A stretch of 64,000 bases of DNA from Prosapia bicincta. Lineage: Eukaryota > Arthropoda > Insecta > Hemiptera > Cercopidae. Below are positions 44,995 through 56,800 of the stretch, piece after piece (position 1 is the first letter of the stretch; every line of letters starts with the position of its first letter). The stretch is from assembly GCA_036971475.1 (NCBI GenBank), contig JBAIZL010000002.1, forward strand, positions 170,974,524 to 171,038,523, in the 5' to 3' direction. Position numbers and translations under genes: made by a program. The notes beneath the pieces are model-generated. The model saw only the letters and a list, made by a program, of their open reading frames with translations. It searched no databases and was not told where the DNA came from.

Positions 44995-45046
<52 letters not shown>
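44995..45046. repeat. (TA)n microsatellite
   Basis: A ~52-bp TA tract between the 320-bp palindrome and the next foldback. Confidence 0.95.
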
Positions 45047-45050
<4 letters not shown>

Positions 45051-45151
45051 ATAATTAATAAATTAAAAATATTTCAAAAACAAGAATACTTTTAATACAT
45101 ATATTATTCAAAGCTTTTCGCCGATAAAACTTATATTATTTGAGTTTATAT

Positions 45152-45298
45152 ATAAAGAACATAAGTCAAAATATAAATACAAGAATTATAATTGAATTTA
45201 CAATTCATGATGATGTTGGTACTGTTAGACAACAAAAAGCTTTGAATTGTAAATTCAATTGTAATTCGTGTATTTGTATTTTGACTTATGTTCTTTAT
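45152..45298. repeat. Foldback family F4-like, ~55-bp arms
   Basis: Arms TATAAAGAACATAAGTCAAA and TTTTGACTTATGTTCTTTA flank ATGATGA, TGTTGG..AGACAAC, AAAAAGC (45208-45240). This is the same core as at 44525, with three degenerate positions, but with unrelated arm sequence. Confidence 0.8.
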
Positions 45299-45333
45299 TA
45301 TTACACAAGAATACATATTACAATATTTGTATA

Positions 45334-46191
45334 CAGTAAACTCCCGATTATCCGTGGGCGGATTAACCGGTTTGCGGATTATCCGAGGTCTGCATTGTTT
45401 TACAAATATCCAATTTTTATTCCAATCAGATTCATGTGTTTAAATTTCCAAACGGTGAATTACGATGTAAATATAGAAGTTAAGATGAAGGGAATAGATA
45501 TGTAAATATGTATGTACAAATTTTTACATTGAAAGGAAGCATCCCGACGCCGGCCAGCGAAATAAAAGGGGTGAGCAGACTACTGTATATAAGAGACAAA
45601 ATGCTTGGACGCCCGAAAACCTAATGTGTATCATAAGATTGTAAACAAATGTCAGCTAATCTCGGCTATAAATAGTCTAGGACGTGACATATGCATTATC
45701 CGTGTCTGTCATATACATTATCGATCTTTATGGCTTTGTGACACAAGTAGACACTGTGCGACAAAATGGTTCTCAAGAAACTTAGATCGCACATTAAAGC
45801 TAAATCAATGCTCACAAAAAAACAGACGAAAGTGACATATTTTTTTGTTAAAAAGTGAAAGTATTATGTGTAAAGGAAATTACATATGTACATACATACG
45901 GTACTTACTTTTGACATATACTTATGAACGTATTGTAAATAGTTAGACATATAAATGTACATGTTATAATCCGTCAAATACATCGACATTTTAAATTATT
46001 TTCTATATTTATTTTGTCCTCTGAAGATTATTTGTGAATTGCATTAACCGGGGCCATTATCTGTATAACTTATGGTATAATAATCGATTATCGATCGTTT
46101 TCCGTATTCTTTGTTCATAGTGATTATCCGTGGAATTCGTTATCCGGCGTTGCCGGGCCACCCTATTCCACGGATAATCGGGAGTTTACTA
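45334..46191. mobile_element. Tigger/pogo-type MITE, 858 bp
   Basis: CAGTAAACTCCCGATTATCC at the left and GGATAATCGGGAGTTTACT at the right, with TA on both sides (45332, 46192). The CTCCCGATTATCCGTGG core and subterminal GCGGATTATCCGAGG are typical of Tigger elements. No transposase frame remains inside. Confidence 0.85.
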
Positions 46192-47159
46192 TATATATTG
46201 TAATGTTTTTATATAAAAACACTAAAGTAATAAATAACGATAATTCAGAATATAATAGAAGTAAATTAAAAATGGATGAAAAAAAATATAAACAATGGAG
46301 CCATAACCTAAAAAAAAATTATAAAATATTAAAACCAAGATGGCGGCTAGTATAATTATGAAACAGCTGATGTTTTCCAAATGTAGAAATGTACAAGACC
46401 TAAAAATTATTGCATGGAGGATAAAACTTAACTGTCCATGTAAGGACATGAAGATCAGTGGGTTAAATAAAAGATGTATCAACATTTGACAAAGTTTTAT
46501 TTTTTTCTCTAGACATTTTCAATAGAAAAAAGTCTTTGTTAGAGAAGCTTGCATTGGAACTGGAAGCAAAAAACTTAGTTGGCCAAAATTTTATTTAAAG
46601 GAAGAATTCAAGCATAGAAAAAAAATAGTGGTAAAAGATTTGTTAATAGAAATAAATTTAAAAGGCTAGAAATTTGGACAAAAACATTAAACTTCAGATA
46701 AGTAATTGAGTTTAAGAAAAGATTATAAATTATTATATTGTAAATTCAAAATTAATAACTTTAGGCCTATGCGTTTCTTTTATAAAATTTATTACATTAA
46801 TTGCATAAACCAAATTTTAATTTGTCATAATAACCCACTGAATAACCTGAAAGAAGGAGTCTTGTGATATTGAAGTAAATTAGGAAATAGAGAAAGTGTA
46901 TTAAAAAAAATATTGTAACTAGAATAAGATTAAAAAAAACTAAATTAAACAAAAATTAATCGAATTATAAGAAAGTGTTTTATTTATTACTATAAATGGT
47001 AAGTAATAATAAAAAATAAAAGTAATAGGAATCTAAATTTTACTGTTAGGGTTACAATTATTTTGTAATTCTAACTGCCGCCCAGCAATTTATTATTTTC
47101 TAAGGATTATTATTATTAAAATTTGTTGTATTATAAAGAAGTTATTTAAATTATTCAAA
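46192..47159. other. Intergenic, nothing recognised
   Basis: AT-rich with many A runs. The 87-codon minus-strand frame at 46222-46485 is Phe/Leu/Ile-rich and lacks motifs. Confidence 0.35.
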
Positions 47160-47440
47160 ATTATAAACATATTACAATATATATAACTTTGCCACTCTGT
47201 TTTCTTGTATTCATTTATCACTTCACTTTAATGTACTTGAACAAGAATCTTACTTATATTTGAAAGTCGACTTTCTAGAACTATTAATTATGTGGTTGAA
47301 AATGAGAGCACATAATTAATAGTTCTTAACAGTTGAGTCACAAATATACCAAATAAGATTCTTGTTTAAGTACACTAAAGTGTAAGTAATTACAGGAAAA
47401 CAGTGTTGCAAAGTTATAAATAATTATATATAATAAAACT
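47160..47440. repeat. Foldback repeat, ~125-bp arms
   Basis: Flanks AACAGAGTGGCAAAGTTATA (inverted, left) and AACAGTGTTGCAAAGTTATA (right) enclose arms CACTTTAATGTACTTGAACA/..AAGAATC and GAACTATTAATTATGT/ACATAATTAATAGTTC around GGTTGAAAATGAGAGC. The arms carry several mismatches, so it is older than the 44.6-kb palindrome. Confidence 0.7.
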
Positions 47441-48275
47441 CTATAAATGTTCCCAAATATTTGTCTATATATAATATCTAAGTTTGTATGAGAAGGTTAA
47501 TATAAAGTTTAAAAGTAAAAGACTCTACTTTACAATTAAGAGTTGGTTGCCTCTTAGGAACCACTAAGAGATACCCAAAAAATTAAAACAATTTTAAAAG
47601 TAAAAAATAACTACAATATATACATACTTTTTAAAATCACTTTTTTATTCAAGACAGAGTACAATACTACATACAATAGATACAGAATGTACAGGCAGAA
47701 TAGATTTGGTTATTTTTAAAAAAATGTAGCGATGTAACATTATTTTTTTCAAAATATGCCAATGTTGATTTAGTGTAGAAAAGAAATAATTACCAACAGA
47801 TTGTTAGATATCTTCGTAAAATTTCTTATAAAAATTTAATATACTTTAGTCAAACATATAGCTTAAAAATGTACTCATCACATTTTTGTATATAACGTAC
47901 AAAAAGATTTAATAAAAAAGTATTTTCTTAAATAAGAAACTTAAATAATACTCAATATTTTAAACTCTACTGATAATTGTATAATGTATATGTGTATTTT
48001 ACAATGTGATTACATACAATTCATTTGAAACATTACTGTATGCTTTTTGTACCACAAGACAAGACTTTTATTAATAAATGCAGGTGTGACAGTTTTAAGA
48101 CAATTATTATAAAATCCCTTGAGTTATAGCCAATTTTTAAACATGAATCATTATGTTCTATTGTAATTTTGCAGTTATATAAAATACAAACATGTACTAC
48201 AGTAAAAATAAAACAAGTTTCTACATAACATACTTGTATGGGTTTAACGAAAAAATACCCAACGTTTTACTTGAA
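47441..48275. other. Intergenic, includes presumed SDE2 3' region
   Basis: AT-rich. On the minus strand an AATAAA at about 48072-48067 could end the SDE2 transcript. No other feature is seen. Confidence 0.35.
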
Positions 48276-49001
48276 CTATGAGCTTGTTGATGATACTACA
48301 TCCAAGCATTTGTCACTCTGTTCCAATATTTTTGTTTCATTACTTTCTGCAGAATCACTTTCATCAGAAGTTGTATCATCTTCATCAACATCAATCCATA
48401 ATTTTTTCTTTTTTTTGTGAGTCTTCTTTGGTAAATCACATACTTTTCTTTTTGTTCCTACCAAAGAACTCCCGCTTGCTTTAAAGCCTTGTTCAACTGA
48501 GTCACTAATTTTTTCTGCAAGTTCAGTACGTGCTTGATTGTAACTTTCGTCCTTAAAATCGTGCTTTGGTTCCCTACAGAGCTTTTCTAGTTTTTTCTTT
48601 TTACGTTCTGCAGCCTCTCTTTCTCTATCCCCTTGTTGGGATATCCAATTTTTAAGCCTTTGTTCTTCATTAATATCTCTTAATCTTCTCCCACTTAGGT
48701 CTCGACATGCTTCCCTGTTTGTAGTTTTTTCTATCTGAGCCCCAATAGCTCGAAGCATCGACCCAAATCCTCCTTTTCCACCAACAAGTTTGGGAACACC
48801 ATATATTACTTTATGCTCTGTAATTTGGTCGATGTTGTTCAGTTTTTTACCATTACATAGAAGGTAATAATTTTCGTTAGACACTCCGAATTCCCGTAAA
48901 ATAAAATGTTCCACATCTTTCACAGCAACAGCATTTCTATTTTCATTCTGAATAAAAATGTTACAGTTTTGTCGAAGTCCTAATGAGGTTAGGTTTATCA
49001 T
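48276..49001 (-). CDS. sde2: SDE2-like telomere/genome-stability and splicing protein
   Basis: A single open frame of 241 codons from the Met at 49001; Met at 49016 is an equally possible start. Residues 1-73 form a ubiquitin-like N-terminus, followed by the diagnostic cleavage site [12 protein letters not shown] (GG/KGG, residues 73-84). Then come [20 protein letters not shown]-type sequence (here [20 protein letters not shown]), [10 protein letters not shown], a basic coiled coil ([15 protein letters not shown]), EPKHDF and an acidic Asp/Glu/Ser tail. In known family members the ubiquitin-like part is cut off after GG, and the Lys-started C-part acts in pre-mRNA splicing and replication-stress control. 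The human protein is ~450 residues with a C-terminal SAP-like domain, absent here; the fission yeast form is of similar length to this one. No intron is visible. Confidence 0.9.
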   Translation of the reverse strand: [241 protein letters not shown]

Positions 49002-49127
49002 TATAACTCCACACATTTGAAAAAAAAACACTAACACAAATATAAAATACCTCTGCAATTTGTAATTAATTATTTGTAGCCGAACATTCAAATTTACTGA
49101 ACTGCAAGTACGTAGAACTCCTAACAA

Positions 49128-50492
49128 TAATACATTTATTGCTTATTATACCAAGATGAGGCAGTTAATGTCATGTAGTAAACATTGGTAATATAACATT
49201 ACAAATGTCATAAATTGCCTTCTAGATATTACGTAAGTATTATCAATACTTGAAGATACATATTGCATAAATTCACTATACGTTAGTTATACGCGTTGAC
49301 TACGTTAGTATATAATTTTAATCATCTAATTATTCTTGAAGTTTGTAGTCCATTACGTTCTTGAAGTATTAGTCCATTACAATGTAAAAGTGATTTATCT
49401 AATAATTGCTCCTGACCTAGAGTAGTATTATTTTTTTTCTGTAACAACCGGTAAGTTTTAGAATTTTATTATATTTCACATCAAGAAAGTATTTATTTAT
49501 ATATTTGTCCATCTTCACGTGAGCTACTTGTTTTCACTAAAAACACTTGTATATATGTTATATAAAAACATGTTAATAATTTGTTAAATAAATAAATAAT
49601 TTATAATATTATACAATAAATATTACGCTAATATTAAATTCAAGAAACGTATTCTGTATGCACACGTCAATACACAAATATAAAATGAATAAAAATACAA
49701 ATTACTAAATAAACAAAAATATACAGTTATTCGCTCAATATCACCAATATATAAAAATTAAAATTGTCTTCCTACATTATAAATGGAAATAGGAAAATTA
49801 AGTTCCTATGGCGTTTTTATAATAATAATTTTTTGCAAAAATATTTCCCTAAATGTACACCAAAAAGACCATTTTTGACGATATACGGAATACAGTAAGT
49901 AAACATATCGTTATATATTAATACAGTATTACAGTATATAAGTCACCATATTTGCGGTACATTCAGGTGGTAACACGAAACACAGATTAAATTGTTAAAA
50001 TTGAAGAAATCACCCATGGCTTAGACGTTTGCCAATTGTTAATGTTTTGTTTATAAAATTCAGTGTTGTGTAATTTGTGCTTTTATAATTACGAAAAGGA
50101 TAATTTAAGGGTATTCTTACTCCTTTAAAAGGTAAGTAATTTTTATTAAAAGTTAAATAATTTTCTTTCGATAACCACTGTGTTTTTAATAATTAACCTA
50201 TTGCCAAATTTTGGATAAAAGAATGATGTCAACACTTAAGTCTTGAACTATTATTAGAACAGCTGGTTATTTATTCATGTTGTCTAAATTTACAGAATCC
50301 ATTTTTAGATTACTGCTAAGAGGAGTGCAGTGTTTTTCTAGTAATAGTTCTAGTATTTTTCTAATTATATAAAACGTCATGTGTGTACATTATTTATCCA
50401 ACCATCAGTTTAGTTTTTAATTATTAGTTTTATACGCTGCTTCTCTCGTGTCTAACAACTATATATAGTTGTATGTAAAAGAAACAATCCCA
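49128..50492. promoter_or_regulatory. Shared upstream region of the divergent SDE2 and CLIC genes
   Basis: About 1.5 kb separates the two start codons. It contains a PLE-terminus scrap (TTGTAGTCCATTACGTTC, ~49345), a family F1 end on the minus strand (49505-49550) and a possible CLIC 5' UTR exon ending CTCCTTTAAAAG/GTAAGTAA at 50131. An acceptor ATATATAG follows at 50468. No TATA or other core element stands out. Confidence 0.35.
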
Positions 50493-50842
50493 ATGTCAAA
50501 TAAAAGAGTGGACAAGATTACAATTTTCTATAAGGCTGGATATGATGATAAATGTTTAGGAGCTTGTCACCAAAGTCAAAGGGTACTAATGTTGGCCAAT
50601 TTAAAAGCATTTGCTAAAACCATTCCGGCTTTTACAACAATTCCAGTGAATATATCTAGACCTCCAGATTCGTTTAAAAAGTTAGGACTTCGACTACGTG
50701 TACCAGCATTGTATTTGGACACCAATTCTGAAGATTTGGAGCCATTTGATGTAGCTGATGATATTATTGCAATTCTTGAATCACGGTATCCTGGAGGTAC
50801 TTTGAAAACTGATTTTATAAATGAAGCTGAAACTGCTACCAG
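50493..50842 (+). CDS. CLIC exon 1
   Basis: Start MSNKRVDKITIFYKAGYDDK; donor ACCAG/GTAAGT. It encodes the thioredoxin-like domain to GGTLKTDFINEAETAT and leaves in phase 2. Confidence 0.88.
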
Positions 50843-53800
50843 GTAAGTACACTGTTTTATATTCATTTTATAACTTTATGCAACTGTAATATATTTTTGT
50901 ACCTATTAGGTATATTAGTGTTGTCAGTAGAAGTATAAAGTATTATTAAACATTATTGGCCCATCTAGGATAAGTGGGATGGCATTTTATAATTGGGATA
51001 AGTGAGTATATATAAAACTACATAAACAGTTACCCATTTTCTCATGAACTATTGTTTTTTTGTTCACATGTTATTGAATTAAGGTTTTAACAAAATTGGA
51101 AACCCTAAATAATGTTTCAATGTTGAAAAATTATACCTTACTCTAAAGATATTTAGGTAAGCTATTTACATTAGGGAACCATTTAGATATGTGTATGAAA
51201 ACATTTATAAACATGTTATAAGTCTATATTGATAATTATTTTTTTTTGTCAGAAAGTTAACTTTTAATCATATTTTAGTTGGGACTACATTTTTGGAGGT
51301 GCAGTAGCAACAGCACATAGTACTACTTATACAACATTACTATATACCTATAAAATATCTAGTCTGGATAAATTTGCTTATAGTTTTATAAAACATTACT
51401 ATATGCCTATATTAATATATACCTATTAAGTATCCCGTTAGATTTCCCGGATAGATTTGGTTGTAATTTTATACAACATGTAACCAAACAAATTTATATA
51501 TGTAAGGTAAGAATAGAGATCACAACAAATAATCTGGCAAAAGGTATTAATCCGCAGAAGAAGTCTAATTAGTTCCCAAAAGTAAACAATTACCTATACT
51601 TACATTTTTTGTGTTGTACATCTTGAGGTTTTTTTCTGTTTATACTTATTGGTATTACTTGGCAATAAACCAAAATAAACTTGGGCAATATTACTTACTG
51701 ATATTTTTCAACAGATGCTTTTTTCACTAGTTCAGTGCATTTTCCAATGCTGTGAGTTACAGACAGGACTGTTGTAAAAAACATAACCTAAATGTACAGA
51801 TATAAGCTAAATGTTTATACACTTTATATATAAAAAATCACACTTAAAAATAAAATCAATTTGTCTTAATAAAACAGACCACTATATTTCATTTTATCAC
51901 TATATAGACACATAACCATATTCAGTAACTACAAACTATTAAGTATGGATCAATTTGATTTAAAAAAATAAAAATTCATTAAGTATAACATTTTTGTCAG
52001 TTTGTTGTAAGAATATTTGAAAACATACATATTTGAGTTACTATCCCCTTGTTTTAAAAATTAATCTATAAGGATGGGTTTCAATGTTATATATAAGTTA
52101 AAATGATAGGACTTCTTGATTTTACCTGAAAATCGTGACCGTGCTTTGTTAAGAGTTCTGGTGAGGGAAAATAATTTGGTTCATCATAAGTAAGGAAACA
52201 ATGTAGAGTTAGCCAGTAGGTAATGTCATGTCTCCGAGGATGGTCACCAAGTAGCTGAAATATACATTAGACTAGAATAAACATATTTGTGGTTAGAGGT
52301 ATTTTTGTGTATTATTTATTCAATTACATTATATCGTTTACACTTTTTGACATTATAATCTTAAATACTCTTTAAAAATATATTAATATTCCTTTCCTAC
52401 CCCACCCCACCCTAATCTAAACAACCAATAACTAAGTTACGGTCTGAGTTGACAATGGGACACATCTCCCAAAACGGTTTTCCTCAATATAAAAAGAAAG
52501 TTACTATAACTTGGCTACTATATGTTCAATTGTTTTTAGTGAAAAACTAGTAGCTTAATTTGAAGATGGAATTAAATAACTATTTATGGTTTCTGACATT
52601 TAGAATTTATTTTTTTAAATGTATTGTTTAACATCATATATGAAAAGAAGAAATGTCAAAAGTGGTAAAGAAATGGTGTAAACGCATTGGCGTTATTAAC
52701 CGCATCCGTATGTCAGACGGAGGCATTTCATAGAGGATGGCTGTTATGAGGGCAGAGTGGCTCAGACCTAGGAGCCAAAAATGGGCAAAAAAAACTTCTC
52801 CTTTAATTTTTAACTATAATTTACTCTATTTCTTCTAAAACCTTACCAATAGAAGAGCCTCTTTTGACACATTTAGAGTGAAATACTATTTTGAGGACCC
52901 CTTGCTCATAATGAACCCCCACCTTATCCTGAAAACAGGCAGAACTTATCCTACCAGCACTATAACTTATTTCTCCAGCGTCCCTATTTAGTAGGTGTAA
53001 TGTCCAAAAGTGTTTTTACCATCAAACATACTTGCTAAACCCAATGATGGATTGTTAATTATTAAACCTGATAAAAGTGTAAATGGAAATGAAAAAAGAT
53101 TTTGACACTCCTGCACACAGACACACACACAGACACAAACATTTTGTATTTTTTGTCATCTAAGATAATTTTAGCTAAAATTGCATTTATTTTCGTTTAC
53201 ATACGAAAAAAAAGTTTTTCCATTTTCAAAACTATTTTACACTTCCAAAGTTTTAGATTCAATATATATTTTTACCATTTACTTCAGTTTTACTTTATTT
53301 TCTTTTATGTGATATAGTATGTTTTACCAGGTTATGTTTTATACCATTTTGGTACCAAGATGGTGACGTTCAGACCATTGGTTGATTTGACATGGAATGA
53401 CCCATAAGTAACATAAATTTTAACAACTAACTACGGTTTGCAAGGTTTAAATATTTTTTAAAAATGTATTCTTGTTTAACATGTTAAACAGAAAAATTTT
53501 AAAAGTTGGCTGCCTATTTCTGTATTACCGAATTAATTTTTCTAATGTAAGTAAACCAGTTGCTTGGTTGAATATTTATGCTAGGAAATTTATTATTCAT
53601 ATATTGTAAATTAGGAGCCATCCCTAAATTAAGTAAAGCTAAAATGGATGATTTTCAACCTCCTCCAAAACAAATCGATAGCGGTAGCTCCAATCCCCCC
53701 ATAATTACGAAACGTTGATTTGTCCATTTTCACTGAGGTAATGTTTTGAATGCTGATTTTGTAGGCCAATAAAAAAGTACATCAAATGAGCCAAAAGTAC

Positions 53801-56800
53801 ATCAAATATTATGGTAATAATAGAATGAAAACAAAAAGAATTTTGTCAAATAAATATATCAGGAATAAAAAACCAATTTTAAAATATGTGACCTCGGGTG
53901 TATTGGAAATCAAACAGAAATTATAAAATCAAAATAAACTTTAGATTATGTATAAAGTCAAGACAGTATTAATTTAAACATAAATTGAAAATATTGTTTT
54001 ATAAAAATGTGACTTAAATTAATTTAAATGCAAAGTGATCAACCCATTTGTAACATTATCTAAAGTCTATTTGTCTTCCACGGAGCAGTCATAAATGCCA
54101 CAACAGACAACACTGGTGCTGCGAGCTTCAGAAAAAGATATGTATACATAATAAGCTATCGAATTAAAAAAATATTGTTTTGTTAAAAACTGTTTCTGAT
54201 AAGTAACAACTAGCGCTTTAGCTGATACATGGAGACCGCGGTACATAGCTGTATAGGATGCCTGATTGTCTCATCATACTGTGTACTGTAGCAATACCGC
54301 GCTCGAGGTTATGGTACCTCACATTTTTCTTCAATAATGCGCATAAATAGAAAGTTTAATAGAGTACTTTAAACGCATGTTTTTTTTTTATAAATAGATT
54401 TTATTTGATTTCATTATTAATATTAGGTAGGCCTACATTTTACTTATTCAAAAGTTTAAATGGGACTGTTTATTAAATAAAAAGATTTTAACATAGTTAC
54501 AACTAAAATTTCAAGTTACGTAACGCTACTACATATACCCCCTCCTCCTTTTGTAACAAAGCGTAACATAGACGTAACCCCCTCTCCCCTTGCGGTATTA
54601 CTTAATTTAAGGATGACCTTTTGAGCTGTATTATAAAACTTATAAAATAAATTGATATTTTACAAAAAAAACCTTCAGTTTTGTAATTTGCAAAACGCAA
54701 ATACAGTGTATGAATTTTATTTATTGTAATATATTGTGAAACTACTAAGAGACTGCAGAGCTACTATAAATAGCGTAATTTCGGATTAATGAAATTTATT
54801 TGTAAAATTGTTAGTTTGTTGTAAACAATAAATATTCTTCTATTTAATTAATACTAAATAATAAATTAGTTTTTTAATTATTTTGCAATTTTGTATTTAA
54901 TTTATTTGTTGTAATTTATTTACAGTGACTTTTTTTCAAAGTTTTGTTACGTAGTAAGAGGAGTAACAAAAGATAGTTCACATTTAGAAGCAGAACTACA
55001 AACAATAAATGCTCATTTAAATAATGTTAGTGATAAATTTCAAAATGAAAGCAAACTTTTTTTATGTGGACCTCAACCATCATTAATAGATTGTGAAGTT
55101 TTACCAAAGTTGCACCAAGTTCGTGTTGCTGCTAAAGGGTTGAAAGGTATATTATTTTCTAGTTGATAGATAATGTAAAATAAATTAATGTAAAAATATC
55201 ATGTTGTTACTAAAGTTTGATTATAAAAAAATATAAAGTTAAATTTGTCAGTATTAAGAAAAACATTTTTGTGTACACAAGTTTAATGTTTAGGCTCTAG
55301 TACGGGTTCGAAGTATATTTTTATTGATTTAATTTTTATTTGTATTGGGTTGAATTTAATTTACTGAAATTAAATCCTAATAAATATATCAAACTATAAA
55401 CACCTTTTGAAAAACCAAGAGAAGGAAAATCTTCTGCTTGTTGTGTTTATTACTTTATCCTAATTGGTTGCCCTGTTTATACAGTCCAATCCCGGTAATC
55501 CAAAATTAAAAATGTACAACCAATTTGGACTACCGTAATGTACGTATTCTTACCACATAATTACTGCTACACATATATCGTGTTATAAAGTACGTAGAGG
55601 CTAATGTTAAGAGTAGAGTTAGTTAAGTACAATACAGTAATAATGAAAAGAAAACTCTTACCAATGGAAGACGTATTTTTTATTTAAAACAGGTTGTTAT
55701 CATGTAAAGTTGTAAAATAAACAATATAACAACCACTCTACAACACGCTTAGTAAAACAAATAAACTTACTACTATACATACTGAATATAAACACTTTTT
55801 ATGGAGCTTCACTTCTTACTAAAATAATCCGAAACTTTTGATTGCTTCTGTTTGTTGTTTGCCTTTTCTACAGTCTTCTTTCTGATCTGAAGCAGCAGCA
55901 AGACTTGATGGTATAGTATGTCGTTTTTATATTGCTCAGTTAACCCATGTGTTGAAATCTAAAATTACATCCTCATGTTTCACACCTGGCTTTCTTACTT
56001 CTTCTATTTCAGCTTCTCTTGTTTCAGATTCATCGTCCCTTAGCACACTGTTGATAATCTCACGGTCGGTTTGTAGATCAATATAATTTTTGTCCCTTCC
56101 ATTTATCCACTCGCTTACGTCTTCTGAATTTAAAACTCCACCTTGGCTGACATTGTTTAGAATGTGCACTATCGATTCATTGTCTTCACTTTCATTCTCA
56201 TCTGCAATTGTATCACTTTTATATTTGGGGAAAAAATCGAGCGCCATAAATCTTTCCACGATTTTTTAATGAGACTTCAGGTTACAGAATTCCAGTCATC
56301 TGTTAGAGAAAAGGCTACGTCCTTTATTGTTAGTTTCTTCAGTATTGCTGCAGTGTCATCAGTTTGTGCTACAATATGATCAAGGGACTTTTGATACTTT
56401 AATTTTATTTTCTTTAAAACATTTTGATCCATTGGCTTTATTAGTGCAGTACAGTTGGGTGCTAGGAAAATTGCCATCATATCACCGTCATGGCTAACAA
56501 ATTCAGGTGAATTTACAAGCGCATTGACTAGCAAAAGCATTCTTTTTTTAGTAAGGATCAAAGATCTGAGATGACTTCTTAGCAATGGAACCATTCATTA
56601 AATGAATCTTGATCCATCCAAATTTTTTCTGGTCTTTGTAAAAAAGTGGCATGGAACAATTTTTGAGCCTTCTTGGTTTCTGTGATTTACCAATGAGCAG
56701 TAGACACAATTTGTGGCTTGCAGAGCTGTTTGAGCAAAGCGTAAATGTTAGTCGATCTTTGCTCACTTTTTGCCCTGGTGCAAAGTTTTTTTTTTGGCAA

